A stretch of 64,000 nucleotides of DNA, taken from the NCBI GenBank assembly GCA_032017425.1, contig DALZPW010000004.1. The stretch is one strand, 5' to 3'. Made by a program: the position numbers and the translations under genes. This document shows positions 35,821 to 45,711 of the stretch, one piece after another. This DNA comes from Faucicola tetraodonis. GTDB taxonomy: Bacteria > Pseudomonadota > Gammaproteobacteria > Pseudomonadales > Moraxellaceae. The first letter of the stretch is position 1; every line of letters starts with the position of its first letter. The notes under the pieces are model-generated. The model saw only the letters and a program-made list of their open reading frames with translations. It did no database searches and was not told the DNA's origin.

Positions 35821-36785
35821 TTTTTAATACCAAATTTTCTTGAATAAAAAATTGCACTGATAAAATATATTCCAAATAGAAAAAAAAATTTATTCCCGCG
35901 ATTTACTATATATTTTTTATCAAATGATGATGTATATAATTGCTCTTTTAACACTTTCCATCTCTTATTTGCCACAAAAAAGCCCTCCGTTTCAAAGCTA
36001 TCAGCTATATAGTTTTGCGCTAAAGATATAAAACTTGAGCTCAATTCGGGCTTATAGTTAAAAAAGCCTATTAGCTTCTCAGCAGCTCCCCCTATATCAT
36101 CTATATTTTTTATAGATTTAGTGGCAGTAATTCCATTCGGATTAATTCTATAACCTATATATTCATTATTACAAAAATAAATATTTTTTGCCTTTAAATA
36201 AACATAAGGCGTAGTATAAGCATCCTCATAGTTCTTTCCTTCAGGAAATCTGATATCATCAAATAAATTTTTATTATAAACTCTTAACCATGAGAACCAT
36301 GCAGATCTATTACACAGTTTTTTCCATATCTTTTGATCTATATTATAAAAGCCATCATCAAATAATTTCGGGAAAAAATTTGATGTATTGCCATTATCAT
36401 CAAAGCGAATAGCTCTAAACTCAACAATATCCGGATTATGTTTCTTTATTATAGCCAAAATATCATTAAAAAAATCACCTTGAAGTACATCATCAGAGTC
36501 AAGAAACGCTAAATATCGACCTTTAGCATTATTTATTCCTGTATTACGAGCGCCACTAAGACCTCTATTTTCTTGACTAAGAATATGAAAATTATTTTTT
36601 ATATTATCATTTAAATTTAAAATATAATTTTCTATCAGATTAATAGAATTATCTGGACTACCATCATTAACAATAATTACCTCAGTTGAACCATCTGTAG
36701 GAATAATCTTTACAATTGAATTTAAACATTCAATAATATAATTTTCCACATTATAAACAGGAACAATTAAACTTAAATTAACCAT
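35817..36785 (-). CDS. Glycosyltransferase family 2 (first member of a paralogous trio counting from wzy)
   Basis: A 322-residue GT-A enzyme with the N-terminal nucleotide-binding strand LSLIVPVYNVENYIIE and the DxD-type motif FLDSDD. The C-terminal part has the motif NRGNKFFFLFG shared with the next gene. It is one of three adjacent GT2 genes with the same opening (VPVYNVENYI / MPVYNVENYI / IPMYNVENYI), indicating duplication followed by divergence. The donor sugar is unknown. Confidence 0.85.
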   Translation of the reverse strand: MVNLSLIVPVYNVENYIIECLNSIVKIIPTDGSTEVIIVNDGSPDNSINLIENYILNLNDNIKNNFHILSQENRGLSGARNTGINNAKGRYLAFLDSDDVLQGDFFNDILAIIKKHNPDIVEFRAIRFDDNGNTSNFFPKLFDDGFYNIDQKIWKKLCNRSAWFSWLRVYNKNLFDDIRFPEGKNYEDAYTTPYVYLKAKNIYFCNNEYIGYRINPNGITATKSIKNIDDIGGAAEKLIGFFNYKPELSSSFISLAQNYIADSFETEGFFVANKRWKVLKEQLYTSSFDKKYIVNRGNKFFFLFGIYFISAIFYSRKFGIKK

Positions 36786-36789
36786 ATAA

Positions 36790-37755
36790 TTACTTCCTAA
36801 AAATACTTAGAAAAATAAGAAAAAAAACACCAAATTTATAAAATAAAAAATTGCCTCTATTTAACAGTAATTTTTTGTTCACATATTTATGATAATCAAG
36901 AAACTCATAATATGCTTTTATCATTGCAAAAATACCTTTTTTATCTTTTAAGTATGCTAAATAAGTTTGTAATGAAATTACATAAGATATAGAATAAAAA
37001 TTATTGTTTCTTATTTCATTATAAAAATAATTTATTATAAATTTATAGCTATTAATATTTTTCTGAACATTCTTCGAAGAAGCTGAAAGTAGGCTGCCAT
37101 TTACATTATATCTATAGTTATAAATTTTTTTATCAGAAAAATAAATGTTATCTAATCTAAGTACCAATGAAGATAAGAACACTGCATCCTCATGTATTTT
37201 ATTAATAGGAAAATAAATTTGATTGTTTACTAAGATCGACTTTTTAACTACTTTATCCCATGCAGCAGCTTTATAAATTTTCTTTTCAATCAGATAATCT
37301 AGATCAGCTTCAAATTCTCCACTTTTGATTTGTAATGTTGGAAAAACTGTTTCTTTGATATTAACTTCTCCATCATCAAATTGAGTATGCCCAAAAATTA
37401 TGAGATCTAATTCTTTATTTTGATTTATAATTTTATTTATTTCTTCTAGAGCAAGATCATAATTCCAGAAATCATCACTATCTAAAAATATTAGATATTC
37501 CCCTTGGGCATTATCAATACCGTAGTTTCTAGCATCCGATATACCACCATTTGGCTTGGTATAAACCTTTACTCTACTATCTGCTTTTTCGAATTCTCTT
37601 GCAATAGCTTCGCTATTATCTTTTGAGCCATCAATCACAATGATTAACTCAAAGTTTTTATAGGTCTGATTAAGTACAGACTTAATAGAGGATACTATAT
37701 AATTTTCTACATTATACACTGGCATTACAATTGAAACTTTCTGCTGTAAATGCAT
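36790..37755 (-). CDS. Glycosyltransferase family 2 (second paralogue)
   Basis: A 321-residue GT-A enzyme with VSIVMPVYNVENYIVSSI and the DxD motif FLDSDDFW. The C-terminus has NRGNFLFYKFG, close to the preceding gene product. The ATG at 37755 is preferred over a GTG at 37767. A 118-base AT-rich gap with no gene separates it from the third paralogue. Confidence 0.84.
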   Translation of the reverse strand: MHLQQKVSIVMPVYNVENYIVSSIKSVLNQTYKNFELIIVIDGSKDNSEAIAREFEKADSRVKVYTKPNGGISDARNYGIDNAQGEYLIFLDSDDFWNYDLALEEINKIINQNKELDLIIFGHTQFDDGEVNIKETVFPTLQIKSGEFEADLDYLIEKKIYKAAAWDKVVKKSILVNNQIYFPINKIHEDAVFLSSLVLRLDNIYFSDKKIYNYRYNVNGSLLSASSKNVQKNINSYKFIINYFYNEIRNNNFYSISYVISLQTYLAYLKDKKGIFAMIKAYYEFLDYHKYVNKKLLLNRGNFLFYKFGVFFLIFLSIFRK

Positions 37756-37873
37756 GATTGTTCTCACTAACTTCTATCTATCAATAATAATATTTTTCAA
37801 TGAAGGTAAATTAATTTTTAAATAAAAATTCATTAAATAATACTTTATTATACAATTTAGATTACTTAGTACT

Positions 37874-38866
37874 TTAATTAGCCATTTTTTGCTTCTTTAG
37901 TTTATGATGTAGCCAAATCCACCCTATAAATATGAAACCATGTTGATAAAAGTTATGATAGCCTTGACGTTGTATCAAATTTAGATCAACCCTATTTTCC
38001 AAATCTCTTAATGGAAAATAATTTTTCATTACTTGTAAAGGTTTCATGTTGAATTTGTTAACACTGTCAGTAATATAATCAGCTAAACAATATATATAAG
38101 TTATTGCATACAGCTTATTACTCAGTATTTTTTCATAGGAGTAGTTAATCACAAATTCATAACTTAATTTCTGTTTCTTTATATTACTTAGATTTACAGC
38201 TCTGAGACTACTTTCAGCATTACTTCGATAATAATAACTTACCATTTTAGAAAAATATAAGTTACGAGCTCTAATAATTACATCCGTCATAAATATAATA
38301 TCTTCAAAATAAATACCTGGGATAAATCTTTTATCTGCAAATACTTCTCTTTTGAAAATATATAACCATGGGTACCAATTATGCTGATTAAAAATTCTTT
38401 GTTTTACTTCTTGAGTATTTTCAACATAACCCTCTTGATCAGATAAATAAATTCTAAAATTAGTATCGTTAGGTTTCCTTAGAAAACGCTCTGCTTCACA
38501 GCATATTACATCAGGTTGATAAGTATCAATTATTTCTACGACCTGTTTAAAATAATTTTCAGGTAAAATATCATCAGAATCTACGAAAGCCACGTAACTA
38601 CCGATAGCAATATCTAAGGCGGTATTTCTGGCGACACTCTGCCCTTGATTTTTTTGACTAAGAACTTTAAATTGATTAGATTTAATTTTTGGCAAGTTTA
38701 AAATAATATCATCAAGTACTTTTTTTGAATTATCCGTTGACCCATCATCAACAATAATTACCTCAACTTCCTCAGTAATCTGACTTTTTATACTATTAAT
38801 ACACTCTACAATATAATTTTCAACATTGTACATTGGTATTACTAAACTTAATTTAATCCGTGACAT
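37874..38866 (-). CDS. Glycosyltransferase family 2 (third paralogue)
   Basis: A 330-residue GT-A enzyme with LSLVIPMYNVENYIVECI, the DxD motif FVDSDDILP, and a C-terminal QRQGYHNFYQHGFIF that corresponds to the NRG..F..FG motif of its two neighbours. AGGAAG precedes the ATG at close spacing. The short 5' flank carries the tail of a decayed reading frame (38,873-39,093). Confidence 0.85.
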   Translation of the reverse strand: MSRIKLSLVIPMYNVENYIVECINSIKSQITEEVEVIIVDDGSTDNSKKVLDDIILNLPKIKSNQFKVLSQKNQGQSVARNTALDIAIGSYVAFVDSDDILPENYFKQVVEIIDTYQPDVICCEAERFLRKPNDTNFRIYLSDQEGYVENTQEVKQRIFNQHNWYPWLYIFKREVFADKRFIPGIYFEDIIFMTDVIIRARNLYFSKMVSYYYRSNAESSLRAVNLSNIKKQKLSYEFVINYSYEKILSNKLYAITYIYCLADYITDSVNKFNMKPLQVMKNYFPLRDLENRVDLNLIQRQGYHNFYQHGFIFIGWIWLHHKLKKQKMAN

Positions 38867-38872
38867 CTTCCT

Positions 38873-39090
38873 ACCTTATCTGTCATTATATTTTACTAGA
38901 TTTCTAAAACCCTTTTTAACACTATTAATTAAAAATGTTTTATATTTCTTATTTAGACCAAATATACATGATATAAAAGTGTAATCATTTTTCTTAAGTA
39001 GAATTCATACTCATTCTCTATAATTAATTTAAAAATTTTTAAAGTTTTTTGAATAAGTACGTTATCGTACGCAGTAAAATTTTAATCATT
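38873..39090 (-). pseudogene. Probable remnant of a decayed capsule gene
   Basis: The gap between wzx and the third GT2 contains coding-like fragments in two frames. Just after the wzx stop, an ATG opens MIKILLRTITYLFKKL and then stops. In the next frame LKIFKLIIENEYEFYLRK can be read. A further shift leads to FISCIFGLNKKYKTFLIN and on to a TAA located right before the RBS of the GT2 gene, as expected of an operon gene end. About 70 codons remain. The original function cannot be told; it may also be chance in AT-rich DNA. Confidence 0.4.
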
Positions 39091-39093
39091 AAG

Positions 39094-40380
39094 TTATTTA
39101 GCGCTCCTAAATCCAATTGTTTGCAATAGTATTTCTTTTGCCCTCAAAGGTTTATAAAATAGATTAATTATAAAGCTTGAAATAAACTCAGTGATAATAA
39201 TTGCGTAAGCGCCGCCAATAACGCCATAAAGTCTTACGAAAATATATGTAAGTGGTACATTAATTACACAGGAAAATACCATCTTATTAGCTAAGAATTT
39301 ATAACCCCCATATTTTAATGTCAATCTAAAGAAGAAAAAACCCATCACCGAAAAATAGTTTGCTAACAGTAGATAATAAAATATTTTAATTGAAGGTATA
39401 AACGCATCACCATATAATTTAGTAATAATGAATTTGCCAAAAAAGCTCAATATTATAATAATAAAAATACAAAAAATACTAATACTTCTAAATAATTTTA
39501 CTGACTTTTGTATTGATTTTTCCTCATCCCTTTCATTGTAAATGCCTGATAGATAAGACATCATAAGAGTAACAGGTACAAAATACCAACAACCTGCTAG
39601 CGTTGAGGCAACTGCATAATACCCGACTTCTTTGGTACTTTCAAATGTAGCTAAAATTAAATTGGAGCATTGCGTATAAATTGTAACTGATAAGCTTGAT
39701 AACACTAAAGGTGCACCAACCTTTAAAAAATATTTATAATAACTCACGAAATGGATACGCTTAAAGTTGCTACTTTGCAGTTTAATTTTAGAATTAAAAA
39801 TTGCCTGTCTTAATAAAAAAGGAATAAAAGCAGAAAGAATTATTGGAATTGATAATAATTCAATAGGTAAGTCAAAATACACTAATAGGTATCTTAGAAT
39901 CAAACTAATTAAGATACCAACTAAGTTTGCGATCACATTATACTTAGAAAGCAAAATCGCATCCAAATGAATAGCCCTAATATCGATTACGCCAATATAA
40001 ACCGCTAAACACGTGGCAACAAAAAACACTGTATGTTGACCACTACCAAACAAATAAAACCAGCTTAGCGTTAAAATTGAGAGAGGGATATAAATACTGC
40101 TTATAATATAGATTGCATTTATAATCAATTGATCATTTTGATAAGATTTCTTGCTTGCCTGCTTAAAATAAATTTGATCGATGCCTAATATTGCTACCGC
40201 TCTTACAATAGCAAAAATAGTACCTGCAAGTGCTAGCTCTCCATATACCGAAGGCCCTATATATTTTGCCACTAAGGAAGTGACAAATATTAAGCCAAAA
40301 AAACTTATACCTTTTTCACTTACCATCCATAAAGAATTTTTTAATCGTTCATTTAATATCTTCTTTAGACTATTTTTCAT
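39094..40380 (-). CDS. wzx: Wzx-type oligosaccharide flippase
   Basis: A 428-residue polytopic inner-membrane protein of the MOP superfamily with about twelve to fourteen hydrophobic helices. The N-terminal WMVSEKGISFFGLIFVTSLV and YIGPSVYGELALAGT are typical of polysaccharide flippases. It moves the lipid-linked repeat from the cytoplasmic to the periplasmic leaflet for Wzy. It begins at a TAATG overlap (one base) with the preceding GT32-like gene. Confidence 0.88.
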   Translation of the reverse strand: MKNSLKKILNERLKNSLWMVSEKGISFFGLIFVTSLVAKYIGPSVYGELALAGTIFAIVRAVAILGIDQIYFKQASKKSYQNDQLIINAIYIISSIYIPLSILTLSWFYLFGSGQHTVFFVATCLAVYIGVIDIRAIHLDAILLSKYNVIANLVGILISLILRYLLVYFDLPIELLSIPIILSAFIPFLLRQAIFNSKIKLQSSNFKRIHFVSYYKYFLKVGAPLVLSSLSVTIYTQCSNLILATFESTKEVGYYAVASTLAGCWYFVPVTLMMSYLSGIYNERDEEKSIQKSVKLFRSISIFCIFIIIILSFFGKFIITKLYGDAFIPSIKIFYYLLLANYFSVMGFFFFRLTLKYGGYKFLANKMVFSCVINVPLTYIFVRLYGVIGGAYAIIITEFISSFIINLFYKPLRAKEILLQTIGFRSAK

Positions 40381-41405
40381 TAGCGTTTCTTATCTTTATA
40401 TAACGAGCCGTAAATACTATTTGCATTAATTAATTTACTTTGTAGTAAATACTTTAAGAACGTACGTTCAATGGACGTAATCTTGACAATTGGTAATCCA
40501 TTGGTCTTCTCTTTATCTTTAAAAGCTAAATAACTATTAATCTTGATAGCCTTCCATTTCACATTTTCATGAATCAAAAAAGCATTATTTTCGCACTTTC
40601 GAAGATAAAAATTGTATTGAGTGGGATGGTTTAATAACACTAATTGGGCAGCTAAATAAGCCAAGAGATAATCAGGCCTATCTATAGATTGTAAAATTTG
40701 AGTATAATTTGGATGTTCCTTTAATTTAAAAAAATATTTTTTTGCGCCCATAGTCAATAAAGGCGCTAATGCCTCATACCATTTTTTTATAAATTCACTA
40801 TTTGGCGGGGCAGCCAAAAACCAATTTTCTATAATCGGTCGAGAAAAATCAGTCGTTGATTTTTCACGATAAAAAGCAATCAAATCAAAATTATTAATAT
40901 TATCAATTTGTAAAAACCAGGAAAGCGGTTTTAATAATATCGTAGTAATATCTAGCCAAATACCCCCATACTTATAAAGCAGCGCCAATCTAATTACATC
41001 ACTTTTATTGGCAATAGGGATTTCAATATTTTCATCAAATACTAACTCATCTAAATATAAATTTAAATTCTTAAAAGTTACTAAATTTAATTGATATTCA
41101 GGATTATCAATTTCTATACGTTCTTTAAATAGATTAACCTCTGCAGGAATATTTTCACTATCCCAAAACATCCAAATTATTTTTGGTATATCAGCATTTT
41201 TTTTATTATTATTTTTAATGATAATATCTTTCTCTAATTGCTCATTATAAACTAGCTTAGAAAACTCATTAAAGTTAAATGTCATTTTCTCTTTTAAAAA
41301 AAGTGCGTATTCATATAGACCTAAATTTTTTAACAGTTGAGTTTTATTCATTGGGGTTAAACCATAGTAAATAGATAGACTTTTAGAAATGAATACATAT
41401 TTCAT
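40380..41405 (-). CDS. GT32-like glycosyltransferase (capsular polysaccharide synthesis family)
   Basis: A 341-residue protein with IPKIIWMFWDSENIP and the donor-site motif NKSDVIRLALLYKYGGIWLD in two parts, as in GT32 and Caps_synth proteins. The usual second Asp of the DxD motif is Thr here (LDITT), a variation seen in this family. It should transfer a hexose or amino-hexose to the growing repeat. A start at 41351 is a possible alternative; neither has a clear RBS. Confidence 0.82.
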   Translation of the reverse strand: MKYVFISKSLSIYYGLTPMNKTQLLKNLGLYEYALFLKEKMTFNFNEFSKLVYNEQLEKDIIIKNNNKKNADIPKIIWMFWDSENIPAEVNLFKERIEIDNPEYQLNLVTFKNLNLYLDELVFDENIEIPIANKSDVIRLALLYKYGGIWLDITTILLKPLSWFLQIDNINNFDLIAFYREKSTTDFSRPIIENWFLAAPPNSEFIKKWYEALAPLLTMGAKKYFFKLKEHPNYTQILQSIDRPDYLLAYLAAQLVLLNHPTQYNFYLRKCENNAFLIHENVKWKAIKINSYLAFKDKEKTNGLPIVKITSIERTFLKYLLQSKLINANSIYGSLYKDKKR

Positions 41406-41460
41406 TAAATTAGATAGGCTAAAACCATTAGTAATTTTCTATATTACAGATGCCTATTAG

Positions 41461-43398
41461 CTAGGGGTTAATTCTATTCCTATATCCCTCGACAAAATAC
41501 TCAAATCTCTGTCTTAGCCAATATAAATCTTTTTCATTATTATATTGTTCAATGATAAGATCTATGAAATTATCAAGTTCAATCTTAGCAAAACTACGTT
41601 CTCTTGCTTGCATAATTAATGGATGCTGGGTCTTCTCTATATTATCCCCATCGATGATTAACTCTTCATACAATTTTTCACCGGGGCGTAAACCCGCAAT
41701 GACAATTTCAATATCACCATTAGGGTGATGTTGGTCTTTAACTTTAAGTCCACTCAACGTAATCATACGTTTGGCCAAGTCCATAATCTTGACTGGCTCA
41801 CCCATATCAAGCACGAACACCTCGCCACCATGTGCCATCGCACCTGCTTGGATAACAAGCTGGGCAGCCTCAGGAATAGTCATGAAATACCTTGTCACGT
41901 CTGGATGTGTCAGGGTGATAGGCCCGCCAGCTGCAATTTGCTTATTAAACAGCGGTACGACAGAACCTGATGAACCTAATACATTACCAAATCTCACCAT
42001 ACTGATAGTGGTTGTTGATTGGTCTGCAGCTATCGCTTGACAAGCTAACTCTGCCATGCGTTTGGTCGCGCCCATGACATTGGTTGGTCTAACGGCTTTG
42101 TCCGTTGAAATCGCAACAAAGGTTTCCACACCCGCACTGACTGCGCCTTTTAAAGTATTATAAGTACCAACAAAATTATTGACTACACCCTCGTATTCGT
42201 TACTTTCGACGATAGGGACATGTTTATAAGCGGCTGCATGATAGATGGTTTGAACCTTGTACTGGTTGCACAACAGTTCAATAAGTTTTTGATTGGTAAC
42301 ACTGCCTAGATGAACATGAAGTGGCGTCACAGTCGGTAGTTGCCTTTCCTGCTGCATATTTTTAGCAAGTTTTTGCAGTTCACTATGTATGGCATAAAGC
42401 GCATACTCCGACAGTTCAAATAATACCAAGGCTTTTGGTTGCTGCTTTAATATTTGGCGACATAACTCACTACCAATTGAACCGCCCGCCCCTGTCACCA
42501 TCACAACTTTATCTTTGATGTTCTTGGCAAGCAGCGATGAATCTGGTTTAACCGTATTGCGTTGTAGCACATCTAGCACATCGACAGGCTTAATATCTGA
42601 TAATTTAATTCGACCACTGGTGATTTCTTCCAAACTTGGAATTTCACTAATTTTAACTGGTACGTTTTCCAGTTGCTTGACAATACGCTCTTGGATATGA
42701 CGCTGATGGCTAGGTAATACAAAAAATACATGATTAACTTCTAATTCTCTAATTAAAGACTCAAGGTTATCTTTAGGATAGACTTTAACCCCTAATACCC
42801 TAGCACCAATAAAATTATCATTGACATCGATAATCCCAACTATTTTAAATTGATGAGTTTGATGAAGTACATGCATCAAATCTTTCGTGATATGACCCAC
42901 ACCGTAAATTAATACATTTTCTTTTTTTTGTGTATAAAACTCAGGATGCAATGTTCTTGAAATAATAAATTGCAAAACAATTCGGCTATTCCATATCCAT
43001 ACATAAAGCAAAAAAACATGGATAGCGGTCGCTGCTCTAGGGATATCAGGCGTTACCCCTAAAAAAATCAGTATTTGACTAATTAATAGATAACCTAACA
43101 AAACTACGAGCGCCCAGCGCATACTCTCATCTTGAAAAACTCGAATAACATGCGAGTAAAACTTAGTAACCGCTAAAAAGATAACAGGTAAAGCGCCAAG
43201 TAGTATAATTGACAAGATATTGGTATGAAAATCAAATTTTGCATACCTTAGAGCAATCGCTAAAATCAAAGTAATAATAGATGCAATATAATCTATCACA
43301 AACAGGCTCACCACTTTTAGCCAGCGAGGCTGCTCAATCGCATTGGATAGTACAGTAAAAGCTAAAGGCGCTTTAGTAGCGTTAGTTGTATTGCTCAT
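41461..43398 (-). CDS. Nucleotide-sugar 4,6-dehydratase, membrane-bound (PglF/WbpM/CapD family)
   Basis: A 645-residue protein. Four membrane helices occupy about residues 25-150, followed by a Rossmann-like CoA-binding-type domain (NVLIYGVGHITKDL) and a catalytic SDR domain with VMVTGAGGSIGSELC. The active site has STDK and Met-x-x-x-Lys (NVMGATKRMAE, about residues 430-446), the Met replacing the usual SDR Tyr as in PglF. It converts UDP-GlcNAc to the UDP-4-keto-6-deoxy sugar that the DegT enzyme would aminate. It follows wzc by 44 bases and stands at the start of the variable part. Confidence 0.92.
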   Translation of the reverse strand: MSNTTNATKAPLAFTVLSNAIEQPRWLKVVSLFVIDYIASIITLILAIALRYAKFDFHTNILSIILLGALPVIFLAVTKFYSHVIRVFQDESMRWALVVLLGYLLISQILIFLGVTPDIPRAATAIHVFLLYVWIWNSRIVLQFIISRTLHPEFYTQKKENVLIYGVGHITKDLMHVLHQTHQFKIVGIIDVNDNFIGARVLGVKVYPKDNLESLIRELEVNHVFFVLPSHQRHIQERIVKQLENVPVKISEIPSLEEITSGRIKLSDIKPVDVLDVLQRNTVKPDSSLLAKNIKDKVVMVTGAGGSIGSELCRQILKQQPKALVLFELSEYALYAIHSELQKLAKNMQQERQLPTVTPLHVHLGSVTNQKLIELLCNQYKVQTIYHAAAYKHVPIVESNEYEGVVNNFVGTYNTLKGAVSAGVETFVAISTDKAVRPTNVMGATKRMAELACQAIAADQSTTTISMVRFGNVLGSSGSVVPLFNKQIAAGGPITLTHPDVTRYFMTIPEAAQLVIQAGAMAHGGEVFVLDMGEPVKIMDLAKRMITLSGLKVKDQHHPNGDIEIVIAGLRPGEKLYEELIIDGDNIEKTQHPLIMQARERSFAKIELDNFIDLIIEQYNNEKDLYWLRQRFEYFVEGYRNRINP

Positions 43399-43442
43399 AT
43401 AAAACCTAGTAGATGATAGGGCTATGATTTATCTTTATATCG

Positions 43443-45611
43443 TTAATTTTTTGATTTGTATTCATAACCATAGTGATAATTATAGGCGCCAATTAAAGAC
43501 TGCTTAGCATCATTGAAAATAATCCCTTCTACTTTTACATTCGCACGTTGTAGTTTTTCGATCGCATAATTTACCTGTTTTACGTTTGATACCTCATATC
43601 GTACCACGAATAAGACTGAATCCACCAACTGCCCTATCGATAGCGCATCTGAAGTGCCCATTACAGGTGAAGTGTCGATAATGATATAATCATAAAACTG
43701 ACGATAAAAATCTAGAAGCGCTTTCATTTTTCCATTTAATAATAATTCTGAAGCGTGGCTATGGCCTTTGCCCCTAGGTATAAAATGCAGATTTTCGTAT
43801 AGTGTGGTTTGAATCATATAGCTGCTATTAGCCGCATCAATCGTATCATCAACCAAATAATCAACCAGTCCATTGATATTTGGCAAGTTAAATCGATCTT
43901 GCAGATGACCTAACCTAGTATCCGCGTCAATTAACAGGACACGTTTACCTGTCATCGCCATTGCCACGGCAAGGTTGGCGGCAATAAATGACTTACCGAC
44001 ACCAGGTCCTGCACTTGTTATCAACAACGTATTGCCATCGGTTTTTGTTGCATTAAACAATAAATGAGTGCGAATGGATTTAAAGCCCTCACTGACAACC
44101 CCTTCAGGTTCGATTTGCTCAACCAAAGGAATTTTAGTTGATTTACTTTTTAACAACCGCGTTAATCGAGGCGAATGAGGAATGACACCAATCACCGGAA
44201 TATCCGTATTGTTTTCTAATTCTTCTAAGTCTTTCACGCCCGCGAACAGCAATGATTTTAAGAATGCTAGTCCGATGCCTAGCATTAACCCTAAAAGGGT
44301 CGCGATTAAAACAATTTGCGCTTTTTTAGGGGCAATTGGTACATAAGTGTTAATCGGTAAATCGATGATGCGTACATTGCCCAGCTGTCCAGATTTGACA
44401 ATTTGAAGCTGCTCATAATTTTTGAGCATATTTAAATAAATCTCATTGCTAATCTTAACATCACTCGATAGTTCCAAAAATTGCCGCTGAACCTCTGGAA
44501 TACGCGTAATATTTTGTTTAAGCGCCTCTTCTTTGTCTCTTAGCTCCTGTATTTGCATGTTTAATTGCTTTAATACTGGGTATTCATCCGTGTAACGCTC
44601 GGATAATTCGGCTCGTTTTAGCTCAAGCTCACGCAGGTTGGTTTCAATCTCAGATCTTACTTTGACAGCCAATTCCGCTTCTTTATCAATATCAACTGTC
44701 GCATTTTGCTCACGGAAATTATTAAATTTTGCTTCCGCTTCGGCAAGTTTTGTTTTTAATTTAGGCAGTTGCTCTTGCATAAATGCCAGGGTTTTTGTCG
44801 TTTCCGCGCTACTTTTATCAAGATTTTGCATTTCATACATTTTAACGATGCGCGTTAATGTATGGGTGATTTCATCTTGATTAGCGCCTGTAAGTGAAGC
44901 GTCTAAAATGCCTGTTTGTTTACCTTTTTCAGCCACCGCAAGATTTGCTCTAAGGTTATCTATCGCCTTAGCCGGTGTAAGTTTACTCAAGTTATAAGAA
45001 TAACCAGGTGCTAATGAAGTGACTTGAATATCTATATTACCCGCACTCGTTTTGAAACGCGATGCTGTTGCAACTTTACCGGTAAACTCAGCGCCATCAG
45101 GCGAAATCAGTTTAAAATTTTGGCTGTCAATTGCTGTCAACACGAAATTCTTGTTTTGATAAGCTAATGGTACATTAAATTCAGCTATCCAAAGCCCCAC
45201 CTTTAAGTTACCCACACCATTGTCTGTATGACTAACTAGAACACTTTTCTTGGTAAGTAATTTGTCTAAAAAACTGTCTTTAAGTTGATTGACAGTTAAA
45301 TCCAAATGCAATTGGTTAATGACAGGCCACAGAATCATGCGAGAATTGATGATTTCTACTTCCGTTTGTGCAGAACCATCTTGAGCGTTTAGAAGACCGG
45401 CAACATCCTCACCTAACGCAGAAACGCCTGAGGATTTTTTGTCAACTTGAATCAATGAGTTGGTTTTATAAATTGGCGTTGCCGATTGGGCATAATAGAG
45501 ACCGCCTAATAAACCAAGTAACAGCATTGATAAAATTAATTTCCAATGATTTAACAAAGTTGCGATCAACGCTCTTAAATCAATTTCATCATCATTCACT
45601 TTCTGATCCAT
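43443..45611 (-). CDS. wzc: Polysaccharide copolymerase and tyrosine autokinase Wzc
   Basis: A 722-residue inner-membrane protein of the PCP-2a class. It has a Wzz-like domain with flanking helices (about residues 30-50 and 440-460), a long periplasmic coiled coil, and a cytoplasmic BY-kinase with Walker A SAGPGVGKSF (about 530-538), Walker A' LLIDADTRLG and a C-terminal tyrosine cluster (YNYHYGYEY). Cycles of autophosphorylation and Wzb dephosphorylation control capsule polymer length and export. It lies 100 bases after wzb. Confidence 0.95.
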   Translation of the reverse strand: MDQKVNDDEIDLRALIATLLNHWKLILSMLLLGLLGGLYYAQSATPIYKTNSLIQVDKKSSGVSALGEDVAGLLNAQDGSAQTEVEIINSRMILWPVINQLHLDLTVNQLKDSFLDKLLTKKSVLVSHTDNGVGNLKVGLWIAEFNVPLAYQNKNFVLTAIDSQNFKLISPDGAEFTGKVATASRFKTSAGNIDIQVTSLAPGYSYNLSKLTPAKAIDNLRANLAVAEKGKQTGILDASLTGANQDEITHTLTRIVKMYEMQNLDKSSAETTKTLAFMQEQLPKLKTKLAEAEAKFNNFREQNATVDIDKEAELAVKVRSEIETNLRELELKRAELSERYTDEYPVLKQLNMQIQELRDKEEALKQNITRIPEVQRQFLELSSDVKISNEIYLNMLKNYEQLQIVKSGQLGNVRIIDLPINTYVPIAPKKAQIVLIATLLGLMLGIGLAFLKSLLFAGVKDLEELENNTDIPVIGVIPHSPRLTRLLKSKSTKIPLVEQIEPEGVVSEGFKSIRTHLLFNATKTDGNTLLITSAGPGVGKSFIAANLAVAMAMTGKRVLLIDADTRLGHLQDRFNLPNINGLVDYLVDDTIDAANSSYMIQTTLYENLHFIPRGKGHSHASELLLNGKMKALLDFYRQFYDYIIIDTSPVMGTSDALSIGQLVDSVLFVVRYEVSNVKQVNYAIEKLQRANVKVEGIIFNDAKQSLIGAYNYHYGYEYKSKN

Positions 45612-45711
45612 GCTTACTCACTTGATGCTAAACTACGATAAAATACATTTTAATTGTTACAGAATAAATAAATCTTTCTTATAATTTCGAAAAACTGGCT
45701 AGCGTCAGAAT

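Noticed and set aside
37768..37873. Second gene remnant in the gap between two GT2 genes
   Set aside because: Only AT-rich sequence with stops in all frames; no protein-like fragment found.
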